A stretch of DNA of 64,000 nt from Sophora flavescens (lineage: Eukaryota; Streptophyta; Magnoliopsida; Fabales; Fabaceae), in assembly GCA_030762895.1 (NCBI GenBank), contig CM061068.1, forward strand, positions 76,843,228-76,907,227. Direction: 5' to 3'. The translations under genes were made by a program, and so were the position numbers. Below the pieces are notes generated by a model that worked only from the letters and a program-made list of their open reading frames with translations, did not search any database and had not been told where the DNA came from. The first letter of the stretch is position 1, and each line of letters begins with the position of its first letter. This document shows, in pieces, positions 10,441 through 21,878 of the stretch.

Positions 10441-11407
10441 TGTAACACCCTACTTTTTTTATTTTCCGATTTTTTTCAGTAAAAATATTTTCGCTGTATT
10501 AACCGGTATAAATGTATTTATTTATATTTTTATCCGAGTTCATGAAGATTGATTTTTATGAAATAAAAATCATATTCATACTCTATCTTAGGGTAGAAGC
10601 TTACGATAAAAATTTGGGTTGAAAATTCAGACGGAACCCGGTCTGCGTTTTCACTGACAGTATAATTTTACTGAGCAGAAAACCTAATTTTGACTCGTGA
10701 ACGAAATGGTTTATATTTAAATCATATTTCCAACGAGTTTGGTTAGTTTGAAAATTTTCAGTCGAAAACGAAATATTACGCTTTTACGCAGGCGTAAAAC
10801 CCTAATCGGGAAACCGACGGAGTCAAGAAGGGAAGTGCAGAGACCCATCAAGAGATCGGGACAACGAGTCATATATGATGACTCATGGAGGATGAGTCAC
10901 CAAGCATTTATGAGCATTAAATGCACGTAATCATGACATTTAGGTAAAAAGACCAAAATACCCCCAAGCTTTCGCGGGTATTAACAAGACGCATCTACGC
11001 ACTCTTAACCACTCATTTTACGTGGTTGAAAACCTCCCACATCTCTCCAATTTCGTGCATCCACCTCCAATAAATCTTAACTATTTCATTTTGCTTTCGT
11101 TTCATTATTTTCCTCTCAAAAACCGAAATCGGGTAAACGACGGAGCTGCGTACGGAATTTCCAGGAACCGCTAATGGATAAGATCGATGACTCATTGGTG
11201 AGTCATTTTGTGTGGCCCAAAATCAGCCACACCTCCACTAAATGTGAGCCACATATTATTAACCATGGTTAGCCAAAATAACCTTAGTTAAGTTAATTAT
11301 AACCTTAGTTAAGTTAATTATAACCTTAGTTAAGCTTATATTAATTTAATAATCACAAAACCCATTAAACCAATTCCTTTTAACCAAACAAGGCATAAGA
11401 TTACTCC

Positions 11408-11415
11408 TATAAATA
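11408..11415 (+). promoter_or_regulatory. TATA box in LTR D
   Basis: TATAAATA, followed about 40 bp later by a C/T-rich stretch (CATTTCACTCATCTTCTTCATTC), a common layout around plant transcription starts. It is consistent with a U3/R boundary near 11,440. Confidence 0.5.
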
Positions 11416-13400
11416 CCCTCCAAACCGTGGCCTCCCTCACCATTTCACTCATCTTCTTCATTCTCTTCATCTTCCCCACCAACTATGTTACAAAACCCTA
11501 AGAACACCGAATTCCCACCAAACATATGACCCTCTTACTTTCTAAAACTCGAAAAACACTCAACATAAACGTTGTTCCTCTTTCTCTCTTCTTTCCAACA
11601 AGCTAAAGATCATCAAAACCGGATAAGTGTATTGGGAGAAAGGCTCAAAATACAGAAACTGCCCAGAATTCCCAGCAACCCACGAAACAGCATAAGGAAG
11701 GCCCTTTTCACCCCTGTTATGATCCGAACCAAATGAAACCTTAAACACCAAAGTTGTTCCTTTTCTTCTTATCTTTCTATCAAGCCAAAGTTCGTAATTT
11801 TTGGATGAGTATATTGTGAGATACACTCACAATACCATCAAACCCTCAAGCTGTCCAGTTTTCAACATAGTGAAGGTTGATCATTTTCTTCATTTCTTCA
11901 ATCTTCAAGAGGTAAAAGCTCATCTCCTTGATCATATAAGCTTTCATATTCATGTATTTATCATGTTTATGCCATGAATCATATTTTTCCATTCCTAGAT
12001 CTAGAACTTCAAATAATTCTAGAAAATTGTAGAAAAATCCTTTTAATGTGAAACCAATTTCTATGATCTTGTGATGTCTTCCACTTTCATTATCCAAGAG
12101 CTTGAATCCAACTAAATTTCCTAGCCTACTTTCCTAATATGGGCCGAAACCCTAACCCTAAAGGTTAGAGGATTTTGTTTCAAATTTTAGTCTTGTAATA
12201 AGTAATCTATGTTAGTTAAGACTCTAGTAACTAGGATCCAAAAGATGGCATTAAGAAGATAATCCTAAATCTATTTTCTAAGTATTGGCCGAACCTAGCC
12301 CTAAAGTGTCATAGATGGTTGTTAGTTGATTATAGTTATGTTGTTTGAATGAAGGTGGTTGTGTTAACTCGTGGCGGGATAACGAGGATCGTCGTGTACG
12401 TGTTTTCGGTGAAAACTCAGGTGGGGAAAAGAATCAACCTATCGTCGGAATCGATAAGTAGTAGATTATATGATAATTGTGTAGGGCGACCTAAACCCTA
12501 CTAGTAGTTGAGTAATCGACAAGACCAAAATCTCATTGGAAACCTTTTCTGTAAAACCAATGGTGATTCGGGGATTGTAGGTTTATCGACATTAAGGTTG
12601 ATTTTATTATGTTGAGGATGTTTGGATTTATTTATTATTTGATTTGATTGTGATATGCTGGCTGTGATAATTTGTTTTAAGTGATATTTTATGGTGTTTG
12701 ATTATTTTATTGATATTATGTTCATATTTATTAACCGTTGATGGATGATTTGCTTTTATTATTTATATCGAATTGATACTTTATGATATGGATGTTAATA
12801 TGCTGTTTTGAGGTTGGAATGGTATATGTCTGAGTAATTTCTGGCTAAGGAAAAACTTGGTATTTAAGCGTGTTTATCACCACCTCTTTTTCCTGGGAAG
12901 TTATCCCAGTATACTATTCGTAGTTCTTAAATTTGGTGATTTTTATTCTGTTGAATGATATTTTATGATGATTAATATGTTTATGTGAGAATGTATTATA
13001 GCTTGATGATAATTGAATTGCTTGGTTCAACAATATTCGATATATGGTTAGAGATGATCTGCCTGGTTTTTAATATTGTGCTTAGCTGATTTTTAAGTAA
13101 GGATATGTGTTGTTCGGGAGATAATTGTTTGGGTGAGAGAATAAAGGTGATTTAGAGGTGCCTAGCCTAATTAAGTGGTTTTATCTAAGAGGAAAAAGGT
13201 GTTGAGACTTTGATGGAAGGTTGAGGCACTAGGTTGTTATTGATTTAAATTAGGGAGATTCATTTATCGAGGTATTGTTAGTCACAGTAGTGTGAGTGGA
13301 ACACACGAGGTCGGGATATCCTATTTTGGGGATATCGGATATTACGGGTGAGTGCCCTACGGATGTGGATGCCGAGGTAGACTACCGTAATACTCTTTAG

Positions 13401-13707
13401 TTCTTGACGAGTTCGCATGTTCTTGGCACTGGACCGTTATGGAATGATATTCCTTGACGAGTTCGTATGTTCTTGCACTTGACCGTTTTGGATTGATAGT
13501 CCTTGACGAGTTCGTATGTTCTTGGCACTGGACCGTTATGGAAGGATGTTCCTTGACGAGTTCGTATGTTCTTGGCACTTTGGACCGTTATGGAATGATA
13601 TTCCTTGACGAGTTCGTATGATCTTGGCATTGGACCATTTTAGACTAATAAGTGTTTAGTCTTTGATGCGTTCGAAAGTTATTGGTCTTTGGACCGTTTC
13701 GGACTCT
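13401..13707 (+). repeat. 50-bp tandem repeat in LTR D
   Basis: Six copies of a 49-58 bp unit with core CTTGACGAGTTCGTATGTTC and GGACCGTTATGGA, starting at about 13,402, 13,452, 13,501, 13,551, 13,603 and 13,661. The last copy is the most diverged. The apparent minus-strand ORFs here (13,357-13,630) come only from the repeat period. Confidence 0.8.
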
Positions 13708-14356
13708 TGACTAATGTGACAGGAGTGAAGATGGCCACATCAAGTATTAAGTTTTAGTTGCATGGGCTGAGGGTAGAGGATGATATAGTGAATTGAGGAT
13801 GATTGCTGATTTTGATTGATGCGTGTCTCCGTGACAATTCTTGTATAATTTACTATTACTCTTTTCCGCTTTTTGATGATAGAACTGTTTCTTATTCCCT
13901 ATATCTTTCTCGTGTGTTGTGTTTTATTTCGATGTGATCGTACAAGGAGACCCGATGGAGGAACCAATTGCTTTGAGGGGTTAGATGGAACTCCTTACGA
14001 ACCGAGATGCTTTGGAGGTCGAGTTGTGATTCAAGGCGATTAGAGTATAGACCAGTATGGCCAGTGTGTCTAAAGAGTATTTATATTTCCACTGAGTATG
14101 TCTCATGTAGTGAAGTTTATGCCTGTGAAGGATCCTACTGAGAGAGGTACCCTTAATCTGCTTTTGGAATGTAATAAATAACAGGTGTGTATTTATGTAA
14201 TATAGTTTTGGTATGTTTTATATATGCATAAGTTATATAATTATTAATTAAGTTTTAATTTTTACGTATTTTCAATGATAAGCGAGCGATTAAGTAAATA
14301 AATATTAAGGTTTTAATGTAATAATACGATGGGGCACAACGGGGTGTCTCACTTCC

Positions 14357-15107
14357 TATGCCAAGTTTATGAAGGAGATTTTTACTAACAAGAGGAGGTG
14401 GAAGGAGGAGACGGTCATGCTCACTGAAGAATGCAATGCCATACTCCAAAGGAAGTTACCGGTAAAGATGAAGGATCCGGGTAGCTTTACTATTCCATGT
14501 ACTATTGGTCATTTGAATATTGGAAGAGCCTTGTGTGATCTTGGAGCAAGCATCCACCTTATGCCTCTCTCCATTTTCAAGAAGCTGGGAATTGGTGAAG
14601 TCAAGCCAACCGGGATTTCTCTCCAATTGGCGGATCGCTCCATTACATATCCTTATGGTGTAGTGGAGGATTTATTGGTTAAAGTAGACAAATTCATCTT
14701 TCCGGCAGATTTTGTGGTGTTGGATATAGCTGAAGATAGTGAGACTCCGTTGATTCTTGGAAGACCATTCCTAGCCACGGGTAGAGCTTTGATCGATGTA
14801 AATCAAAGGGAGTTGGTGCTGAGAGTCCAAGATGAAAAGGTCGCCTTCAATGTTTTTGAAGCAATGAGACATCCAAGCGACAAAGATAGATGTAGGAGTG
14901 TGGACCTTGTGGAATCATTGACTGACAAGAGTGCGCAACAAACTTTTGAAGATTCATTGGAAGCGGCTCTTATGGGTGAGAATATAGAAGAAGAGGCATG
15001 TGAGGAAGAAGTTGAGTTTATGGTCAAATCCCTTGAGGCTTGTCTAGTTTTGAATACTGATGAAGACAAAGTTGTGGAGGATGTGCGGATAGAATTCAAG
15101 GGTGAAC
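14357..15107 (+). pseudogene. gag-pro of element C: aspartic protease
   Basis: This continues the polyprotein frame of C after LTR D and runs open until element E at 15,108. A conserved linker (KRRWKEETVMLTEECNAILQ) leads into KDPGSFTIPCTIG and the protease active-site motif ALCDLGASIHLMPLS, where Asp-Leu-Gly-Ala-Ser replaces the usual Asp-Thr/Ser-Gly. This variant is typical of Athila/Tat-type proteases. ADFVVLDIAED and LILGRPFLATGRALID follow. The acidic C-terminal linker (EEACEEEVEFM) leads to reverse transcriptase, which resumes in phase at 27,459 on the far side of E. An apparent end at 15,169 is made of E LTR sequence. Confidence 0.88.
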
Positions 15108-16516
15108 TGATGAGTGTGATTTCACCTCATCTTTGTCTATCATTTTGCATGAATTTTCATGTAGTTTAGGGACATTTAATTTGATTTTTTTTAGTTTTTC
15201 CCTTGGAACGGGTAAGGCGATTTTTGTGGTGTTGTTTTGCAGAAATCAAGGATAAAATGCTCAAGATCAACCATGATGGAGTTTGGATGAAGATGGAGCT
15301 TGAAAAGTGAAGAAAATGAGCCAAACAGAGCCCATCACGGCCTAGCCGTGATGCCCATCACGACCATGATCGAGCAAAACTGAAAAGGAACAAAGACTGA
15401 AGTCAGAACCGGTCACGGCCTAGCCGTGATGACCATCACGGCCGTGACCTTTCACCCCCACAAGTCAGAATTTGTCACGGCCTAGCCGTAATTTCTATCA
15501 CGGGCTATAAATTGAAGGCTCGCGTCGCGAGAAGTCTGAATTCTGTAGAAGTGCCCAAGGCAGAAGCCATCACGGCCATGACGCGCATTACTTGGACCTG
15601 AAGCAACTGAATTGGATCAGAATTTGAGTTAGATTGGGATTCAAACTTCCCAGATCTATAAATATGGAATCAAGTCGGATACTTTTGGGCGACGACTCTT
15701 GGGTGCTACTCTTAGGCTTTAATCTAGGATCTCTCTTCTCTTTTCTCTTCTTCTCTGATTTTCTGTTTTCATGTTATTTGTAATCAAGCTTGTCGTCACC
15801 ATGGCAAGACTTGAGTAGTAGCTTAGTTTCTAGGGATTGGGTCTATGCCCAAGTTTTGTTTATGATGTTAATTTGATGTAATATCTTTGTTAATTTCGAT
15901 TTTGTTTTAGATCTGATTTCTAGTGTTTGAATCACTCGTAAATTCGGTGGCCACTTGTTTGCGTGTCATAGGCATTCTAAGGAGGAACCTAGTGGTGAAC
16001 TTAGGTGTCGTATCTATAGAGTCAGACTTAGGACTGAAATCATGAGAGTTAGAAGCCGTCCTTCGAGGATCAATGAATTGTCACGAAACGCAAAGGATCC
16101 AATCTGAATTCGACTACCACGAGAGTAGGGGTTGGTTCAATTGGGCACGGCTTTTGTAACCCAAGAGGGAGCTTAAGCTATTTGAGGATAAATTCGCCTT
16201 CAAGGTAATTTCGATAGTTAACAAAGGTAATCGAGTTAGCAACGTAAACGATCTTGTGGTAACCCAAATCCCTAGGAATCCATTTAGATCTGAAAAACCA
16301 TAAATTGTTTACTTTCTGTTTTACTTGATTACATTTTATCTCTTATTTCAAATATCAAATCCTTTTCAAATCTTTTTTATACAGTCCAGTTTTACCAAAT
16401 TGAAAATTAGTTGTGATTCGAGATCACAGTCTCTGTGGGATCGATATCTTTTATTACTTGGCGACAATCCGGTACACTTGCCGGAATCGCACGTGCACTT
16501 GCACGACGCACTACCA
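15108..16516 (+). repeat. 5' LTR of element E
   Basis: A 1,409-bp LTR, TGATGAGTG...CTACCA. It pairs with 26,026-27,453 and is nearly identical over long stretches, but lacks one CGCGAG unit and one CACGGCC unit present in the 3' copy, while that copy lacks another unit. The palindrome block is at about 15,330-15,585. Confidence 0.92.
15657..15664 (+). promoter_or_regulatory. TATA box in 5' LTR of E
   Basis: TATAAATA after CCCAGATC. The 3' LTR has the same box at 26,594. Confidence 0.6.
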
Positions 16517-16522
16517 AGTTTT

Positions 16523-16540
16523 TGGCGCCGTTGCCGGGGA
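16523..16540 (+). promoter_or_regulatory. Primer binding site of E (tRNA-Asp)
   Basis: TGGCGCCGTTGCCGGGGA, six bases after the LTR end. It is an exact complement of the 3' end of plant tRNA-Asp as known from general tRNA sequence. Confidence 0.88.
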
Positions 16541-16664
16541 CTGTGCGTCTTCGAATCTCAATTTAATTTTTAAATTGATTTTTCTTGACCTTTTCTTTTT
16601 ATTTAATTTTTATATTTGAAAAAAAAAATCAAAATTTCTTTCCTTCTAGTGTATCCATCTCTCT

Positions 16665-18029
16665 GTGTGTTATATGCAAAGATCCCTAAGTCTTGGGAGC
16701 CTTAGTGAGGTTGATCCAGAAATCGAGAGGACCTTTCACAGACGTAGGAGACTACAAAGAGAGGGAGAAAGGTTGATTCCCATTCCACTCATGGCGAATC
16801 AACCGGATACGAAACCTTTGAAGGACTACGCAGCCCCAAATGCTAGGGGTTTGCGAACTGGGATTGTCAGGCCAGAGATTGAGGCGGAGAACTACACTAT
16901 ACTGCCTATGCTAATCAACATGATTAGGCAGCGCCAATTCGGAGGATTGCCCTCGGAGGACCCGACTGATCACGTAGAAACATTCTTGGAGTTCACCGAT
17001 GCAATTAGGATTCATGGTGCCCCGGTCGATGCTATACGCTTAAGGTTATTTCCCTCATCTCTGACTGGAAAAGCAAAGGTTTGGCTGAAGCAATTGCCCG
17101 CCAACACCTTGACTACTTGGGACCAACTGGAGCAGGCGTTCTTGGAGAAATTCTTCCCTCCATCCAAGACGGCCTATATACGAACCCAGATCATCGGCTT
17201 CTTCCAAAAAGACGGAGAATCCTTATCGGAAGCTTGGGATCGCTACAAGGGACTGCTGGAGTCTTGCCCACACCATGTACTCGATAGGTGGTTACTGGTG
17301 CACACCTTCTACAACGGATTGGACTACTCTTCGAAGGTGTCACTTGATTCTGCAGCTGGTGGAGCCTTTATGAATAGGCCTCTGACTGAGGCCTTCAACA
17401 TCATTGAAAACGTGGCCACCAACTACCACCAATGGGGTTCAGAAAGAGGTAATAACCCGAACAAGATTTCGGGGGGTAAGTTTGAAGTTAATAGCACTGA
17501 TCTTATAATGTCAAAAATAGACTCACTTAATAAACGTTTTGATCAGCTTGAAAGGGCTAATGTGAGTGCAATAGGTGCTACTAACCTTGTTTGTGAGATT
17601 TGTGGAATGCAGGGACACGACATCATGGAGTGCCCACGAGGTATTGCTCATGGATCCGGCGCTTCAGGGGAACAAGTGAACGCTTGTCACAACTTCTACG
17701 ACATAAACCCGAAGTTGCCCAATTATGCTCCCCCAAATCCCTACAACCAAAGGAAGAACAACCCTTACCTCTCCTACGACAACTACAGCAACACACTGAA
17801 CCACAAGTTCCAAGAGGGCCAAGGTAATAGGAAACCCGCTCCGGGGTATCCTCAGGTACAGCAGTCTAAACTCGAGTCTTTATTGGAAAGTTTTGTTGAA
17901 ACTCAGACAAAACAAAATGAGGAGTTTAGACAGCAAGGCAGGGAAATAAACGAGGCAATAAAAGAGCTAGCATCTAAGGTAGACAACTTAGCAATCCATA
18001 ACAAGATGCTAGAAACCCAGATTGCCCAA
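16665..18029 (+). CDS. gag (N-terminal part of gag-pro) of element E
   Basis: An open frame of 455 codons up to the F insertion. It starts at the ATG at 16,665, with another Met at 16,674 (MQRSLSLG) as an alternative. It shows VDPEIERTFHRRRR, the gag core (QFGGLPSEDPTDHVETFLEF, AIRLRLFPSSLTGKAKVWL, FFPPSK, GESLSEAWDRYKGLLESC) and an intact zinc knuckle C-X2-C-X4-H-X4-C (CEICGMQGHDIMEC, about 17,590-17,633). A coiled-coil-like tail (IKELASKVDNLAIHNKMLETQ) follows. The frame resumes in phase at 23,288 after F, giving about 778 codons in total. The encoded protein would package RNA into particles. It is the best preserved gag in the window. Confidence 0.9.
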
Positions 18030-19433
18030 TGATGCGTATTTTTTAGAATAAAGGCAAGTGCACCTCGTCGCAAACAAGTAATACGGTGGTAAGACCGGTT
18101 ATTGTATCCACAGGGATCGGTTATCAATTACCAATTCACAAACTCAACAACTATCTAGACTAAACTAAAGTATGAAAAGATCATAAAACAAAGAAATAAA
18201 ATATTTTTGGTCTTTTGGGAATTTTATCGAACACTTGGTATGCAAACAGAGATGTGGCTAGAATTGTCAGGGTTAGACTACACTAATCCTCCCTTAATTG
18301 CAATGAAATGGTTTCTAACACAAGTCCTAATCCAATTATGACAATCAAGCCTTTTCTAAAATACTCAAGCCTAATGTCTTAGGTGCATTGAGCCTAAAAC
18401 CCCAAATTAAGCCCTAATGTCTTAGGTGGAATAACCTGAGATTTTGCATTAAGTCAAGACTTATAAGATTGCAAGCATCCAACACCTATGTCTAGATTCT
18501 TGAACTACTTGGCATATGATTCATGAACATGCCTTAACACCAACCTTTCAGTTATCTATCAAAGCAACATATCATTCCTATGGGTAGCTAATCCAAGGAA
18601 AGCATTAAGCACAGAATCACATACTCATAAAGAAATAGAAACTTGCATTAAACAACCAAATCAATTTACAAACAAGTTCAGAAAAGCTACATCTAACCCC
18701 AACAATAGGGGATTTAACTACTCATGATAAAAGGAAATACAAAAGAGAATGAGAGAAGGGATGGAGAACACTCATAGAATAATCCTCCATTCCCAGAGCA
18801 AGGAAATCTCCCCTTCTAGGGCTGGAACCCTAGTCCAGTCGCAGCCTCTAAGTGCTCCCAAGTACTCCAAAAGCTCTTCTCTTTCTGCCCTAAAACAGCA
18901 ACTTATACCAATCAGTTCTGCGCGAGTTCGCGAGGCGAATGTCTTCTCGCGAGGCGAATATTAAAATCTGTTGTTGCTGAGAAATGGGCTCTCGCGAGGC
19001 GAGAGTGGCTTCGCGTCGCGATCCAGTAAAATGGTTCATCTCAATTACGCCCGTGAGGAGCATCAGGGCCTGGGCGTGATGGCTTCTGGTTTTCATACTC
19101 GCGAGGCGAGCCATGGTTCGCGGGGCGAACCAGAAAGATGACATTCTGCTAGAACAGTCAGCTCTCTGGGTCGCGAGGCGAATCCAGTCTCGCGGGGCGA
19201 ATCACCAGAAATCTGCTTGGATCAATTTCTTCTCTTTTCAGGCTCTTTTTCATCCAAGCTCCATCAAGGCTAATTTCTGAGCATTTTTACGTTAATTCCT
19301 GTAAAACAACACCAAGAAACCGCTTCACCCGTTCCAAGGGAAAATCTAACTAAAATCAAATAAAGAATGCCTAATCTACATGAAAAATGCATGCAAAAGT
19401 GTACAGAAAATATGATGTAAAATCACACTATCA
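18030..19433 (-). repeat. 3' LTR of element F
   Basis: 1,404 bp. On the plus strand it begins TGATGCGTATTTT and ends CACACTATCA. It is a near-perfect direct repeat of 21,879-23,282. The CGCGAG-type palindrome block lies at about 18,915-19,205. Confidence 0.95.
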
Positions 19434-19448
19434 AATCACCCCAAGCTT
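19434..19448 (-). promoter_or_regulatory. Polypurine tract of F
   Basis: Reading on the minus strand, AAGCTTGGGGTGATT directly precedes the LTR start TGATAGTG, the same as in A, C and E. Confidence 0.8.
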
Positions 19449-20990
19449 ATTCAATTACTTGTCCTCAAGCAATCACTAAGGCCAGAAGAATAAACAGAAC
19501 ATGGATAGTGAACTAAGAACCCGAGTAAATGATCCAAGTAATAGGCAATTCAAACAATTCAGCAAGAGACAATCAATTCAAGTCCAATTAGAGGCTTAGG
19601 TTCTCTAAATTCATATTCTCACTGATTCGGGCACTCTTTCTCACATGAAGGTCACCCCAAGCTTATTCTTTTGCTTGGCTCTCTTTCTCACCTCACTCAA
19701 GTGTTTAGGGTATGTGACAATTCACTCCATTTTCCCCAAGGAATGAATTCTACCATAGGCTTGACTATCAACCAAATCTCTACTTTATTAATGAAAACAA
19801 TTAAGAATCAAGAGGTCTTTTACTTGGTTGTAATGTGGCCATGGGATTAATCGTTAGGTGGGGAAATCAAGAAAAGGACATTTCAAAAGGCTACACGAAA
19901 TATCAAACATTTCAACACATGACACCTTCTAAAATACCTTCTTGGGTTTTCGATTTACTTTTCCACCTTTCTTTTCTTTCTTTTTCTTTTTATTTCTCAT
20001 TTCTTTTTGTCATCCCCTTCTCTATATATTTTATTTTTGTTTTTCTTTTGTTTTTCTTTTATTTGGAGAAGGGAAAATTTTCAGCTCAAGAGAATTTTTT
20101 ATTTTTTTTTCTGATTCTTTCATCCCATACTTTCTTCAACTACCCTTTTACCCTTTTGTAATACTTTAGAAGGTATCCTACCAAACATCATTCAACAATA
20201 TATTTCAAGGTACCAAGAAAAGTATTTCTATTCTTTCAGGCTCAAAATTGGGCAACTAAGGGGTAGCATTTCATTCAAAGCTCAGAAGGCCATAAAAATA
20301 CCTATTGCCTCAATCATTTTCAAAAATGTTTTCAAAAAATTTTAAGCTTCAAAACGGTTTCAAGTCAAGTTCTAGAGAAATACAATCCAAGAGGAATAAT
20401 ACTCTAATACAAAGAATAGGGTAAATTGAGTGAGTACCCCTTTGGCTCAAAAGCTCACATTTTAATAGTTCAAAGATCAATGAAAAACACAAATCTTCAT
20501 AACCACATGCTAATTATCAACTATCCAAGATCATCTCAAGCATTTTTTATTTGCAGCCGTATCACAAGAATGAAAAAATTGGGTTCAAAAATTCACTATC
20601 ACAATTTAATAGGCACTTAGTTCTCACAATTGGATGCAAAATCTAAACAAGGGCAATCTAATTGTGTGATCATGCAAAACTATATGAATGCAACATGAAA
20701 AATGCAAATGCAAAATACCCCTACCCCAAGCTTAAGAATTTACATTGTCCCCAATGTAAACAATCAAGATAGAGAGAGGAAAAAAAAAGAAAATTGGAAC
20801 AACTTACCGAGGCGGTAACTGGTGCTGGTTCACATGCTTTTTGGCTTTGTTTCTCCCTGCTCTTTTTGCTTCTCCTTCCTTATTATCCTGAAAACACTTA
20901 ACAAATTTATTAGTAAAAGAAAACTCTTGATCTTCTCAAATTATTCAAGAGTTTAAAAATCACAAACAAAAGCAAAAAGGAAAAGAAAGA
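19449..20990 (-). other. Non-coding 3' region of F
   Basis: This matches, in reverse, the 3' regions of A, C and E. It includes a long A/G-rich tract (minus strand) near 19,950-20,120 and a 9-bp stem with a GGGA loop at 20,739-20,760. There are extra copies of AAGCTTGGGG at 19,660 and 20,718. ORFs seen here are pyrimidine-rich low-complexity frames and are not supported. Confidence 0.75.
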
Positions 20991-21026
20991 TTGGGTTGCC
21001 TCCCAATAAGCGCTTCTTTAATGTCA

Positions 21027-21707
21027 CTAGCTTGACTTATTAAAAAGCATCCACCTGGATCTTCCTCCCGGATCAAATGGAAATTGGGATGGTGATTGTA
21101 GCAGTAAAATAAATTTATTCTCAATTCCACCCAGCCATTGGGTGGAAACTCCCTTGACCTTTGCAATTATAAATTCACTTCCTCTCGGGTCAAGTGGAAT
21201 TTTCAAGAGGAAGTGTGACATACAAGTGGAAGGGGCTAACTTACCATTATCCACACATGCATGCAAGCCAACATATTTATTTAATGCAGTAAATTCAGCA
21301 AGCATGGTGGAGGGAGTGCTTTCCAAATGCACCGCCTTCTCACTTGTCTCTCTCCAAGGATGTGTGGAAGGTAATTCCTCTTGTTGTTGTTCACTTACCA
21401 CCACCACTTCATCTTCAATTTGATCCATTCCCACAACCAGATTCTGCTCAACTTCCACTTCATGTGGCTCTATGGGAATCATACATGGTGGTGGAGGTGG
21501 TAAATATGACCAAAAGGTTTCCCAATCCTCCTTGGTGTATATATACACAAGCTCACCAGTCATAGGATCAACTCGTGATGGGATATTATGAGATAGAGAA
21601 AACTCCTCGAAGAATTCTCCCAAATTTATATCGTCTTCCCAACACAAGTTGTCCTCCAAAACATGACTGGAAGCTTCCTCATCGGGTGGATAATAATAAT
21701 TGTCCAT
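21027..21707 (-). CDS. Unrecognised 226-residue acidic ORF of element F
   Basis: The start is chosen at the ATG at 21,707 (MDNYYYPPDEEASS). The frame is open further back to 21,926, but that part runs through the primer binding site and LTR edge. The protein is acidic, with clusters CWEDDINLGEFFEEF, DWETFW, a proline run PPPPP and QIEDEVVVV, then a C-terminal half with LDPRGSEFIIAKVKG and FPFDPGGRSRWML. It has no zinc knuckle, no protease or polymerase motif and no clear membrane segment. The stop TAG lies at 21,027-21,029, about 20 nt before the conserved post-pol hairpin, which is where gag-pol ends in relatives. So it occupies the coding slot of the element. Function unknown. Confidence 0.6.
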   Translation of the reverse strand: MDNYYYPPDEEASSHVLEDNLCWEDDINLGEFFEEFSLSHNIPSRVDPMTGELVYIYTKEDWETFWSYLPPPPPCMIPIEPHEVEVEQNLVVGMDQIEDEVVVVSEQQQEELPSTHPWRETSEKAVHLESTPSTMLAEFTALNKYVGLHACVDNGKLAPSTCMSHFLLKIPLDPRGSEFIIAKVKGVSTQWLGGIENKFILLLQSPSQFPFDPGGRSRWMLFNKSS

Positions 21708-21854
21708 GAATTTCGTCCACCTTGCAAAAACAGAACTCAAAACAAAAAGATCAAATATATACAGAAAAATAATCAAATATACACAGGAAATAAAAATTAA
21801 GAAAATGTCTAAATTAGTTGTCTCATTTGTTACTAATGATATTGGCAAAGCCGA

Positions 21855-21872
21855 TCCCCGGCAACGGCGCCA
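21855..21872 (-). promoter_or_regulatory. Primer binding site of F (tRNA-Asp)
   Basis: On the minus strand TGGCGCCGTTGCCGGGGA, six bases after the LTR end at 21,879. It is an exact tRNA-Asp 3' end complement. Confidence 0.88.
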
Positions 21873-21878
21873 AAAACT

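Larger units (their letters stand above)
10441..14351 (+). repeat. Solo LTR D, 3.9 kb, TSD CTTCC
   Basis: A 3,911-bp block bounded by TGTAACACCC and GGGTGTCTCA, with TSD CTTCC at 10,436-10,440 and 14,352-14,356. Removing it with one TSD copy restores the gag-pro frame of C. It has no pol domains, primer binding site or polypurine tract, so it is read as a very long solo LTR. The ends and length resemble LTRs of the Tekay/Del chromovirus group, but this assignment comes from recalled motifs rather than alignment. It contains a TATA box at 11,408 and a 50-bp tandem array at 13,401-13,707. Small ORFs in it look random. Confidence 0.85.

Noticed and set aside
13357..13630. Minus-strand ORFs with repeated RTYELVKE motif
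   Set aside because: Produced by the 50-bp tandem repeat in solo LTR D.
19835..20169. Phe/Ser-rich ORFs of about 75-108 codons
   Set aside because: A pyrimidine-rich low-complexity tract complementary to the A/G-rich 3' region of F; the homologous regions in A, C and E have no conserved frame.
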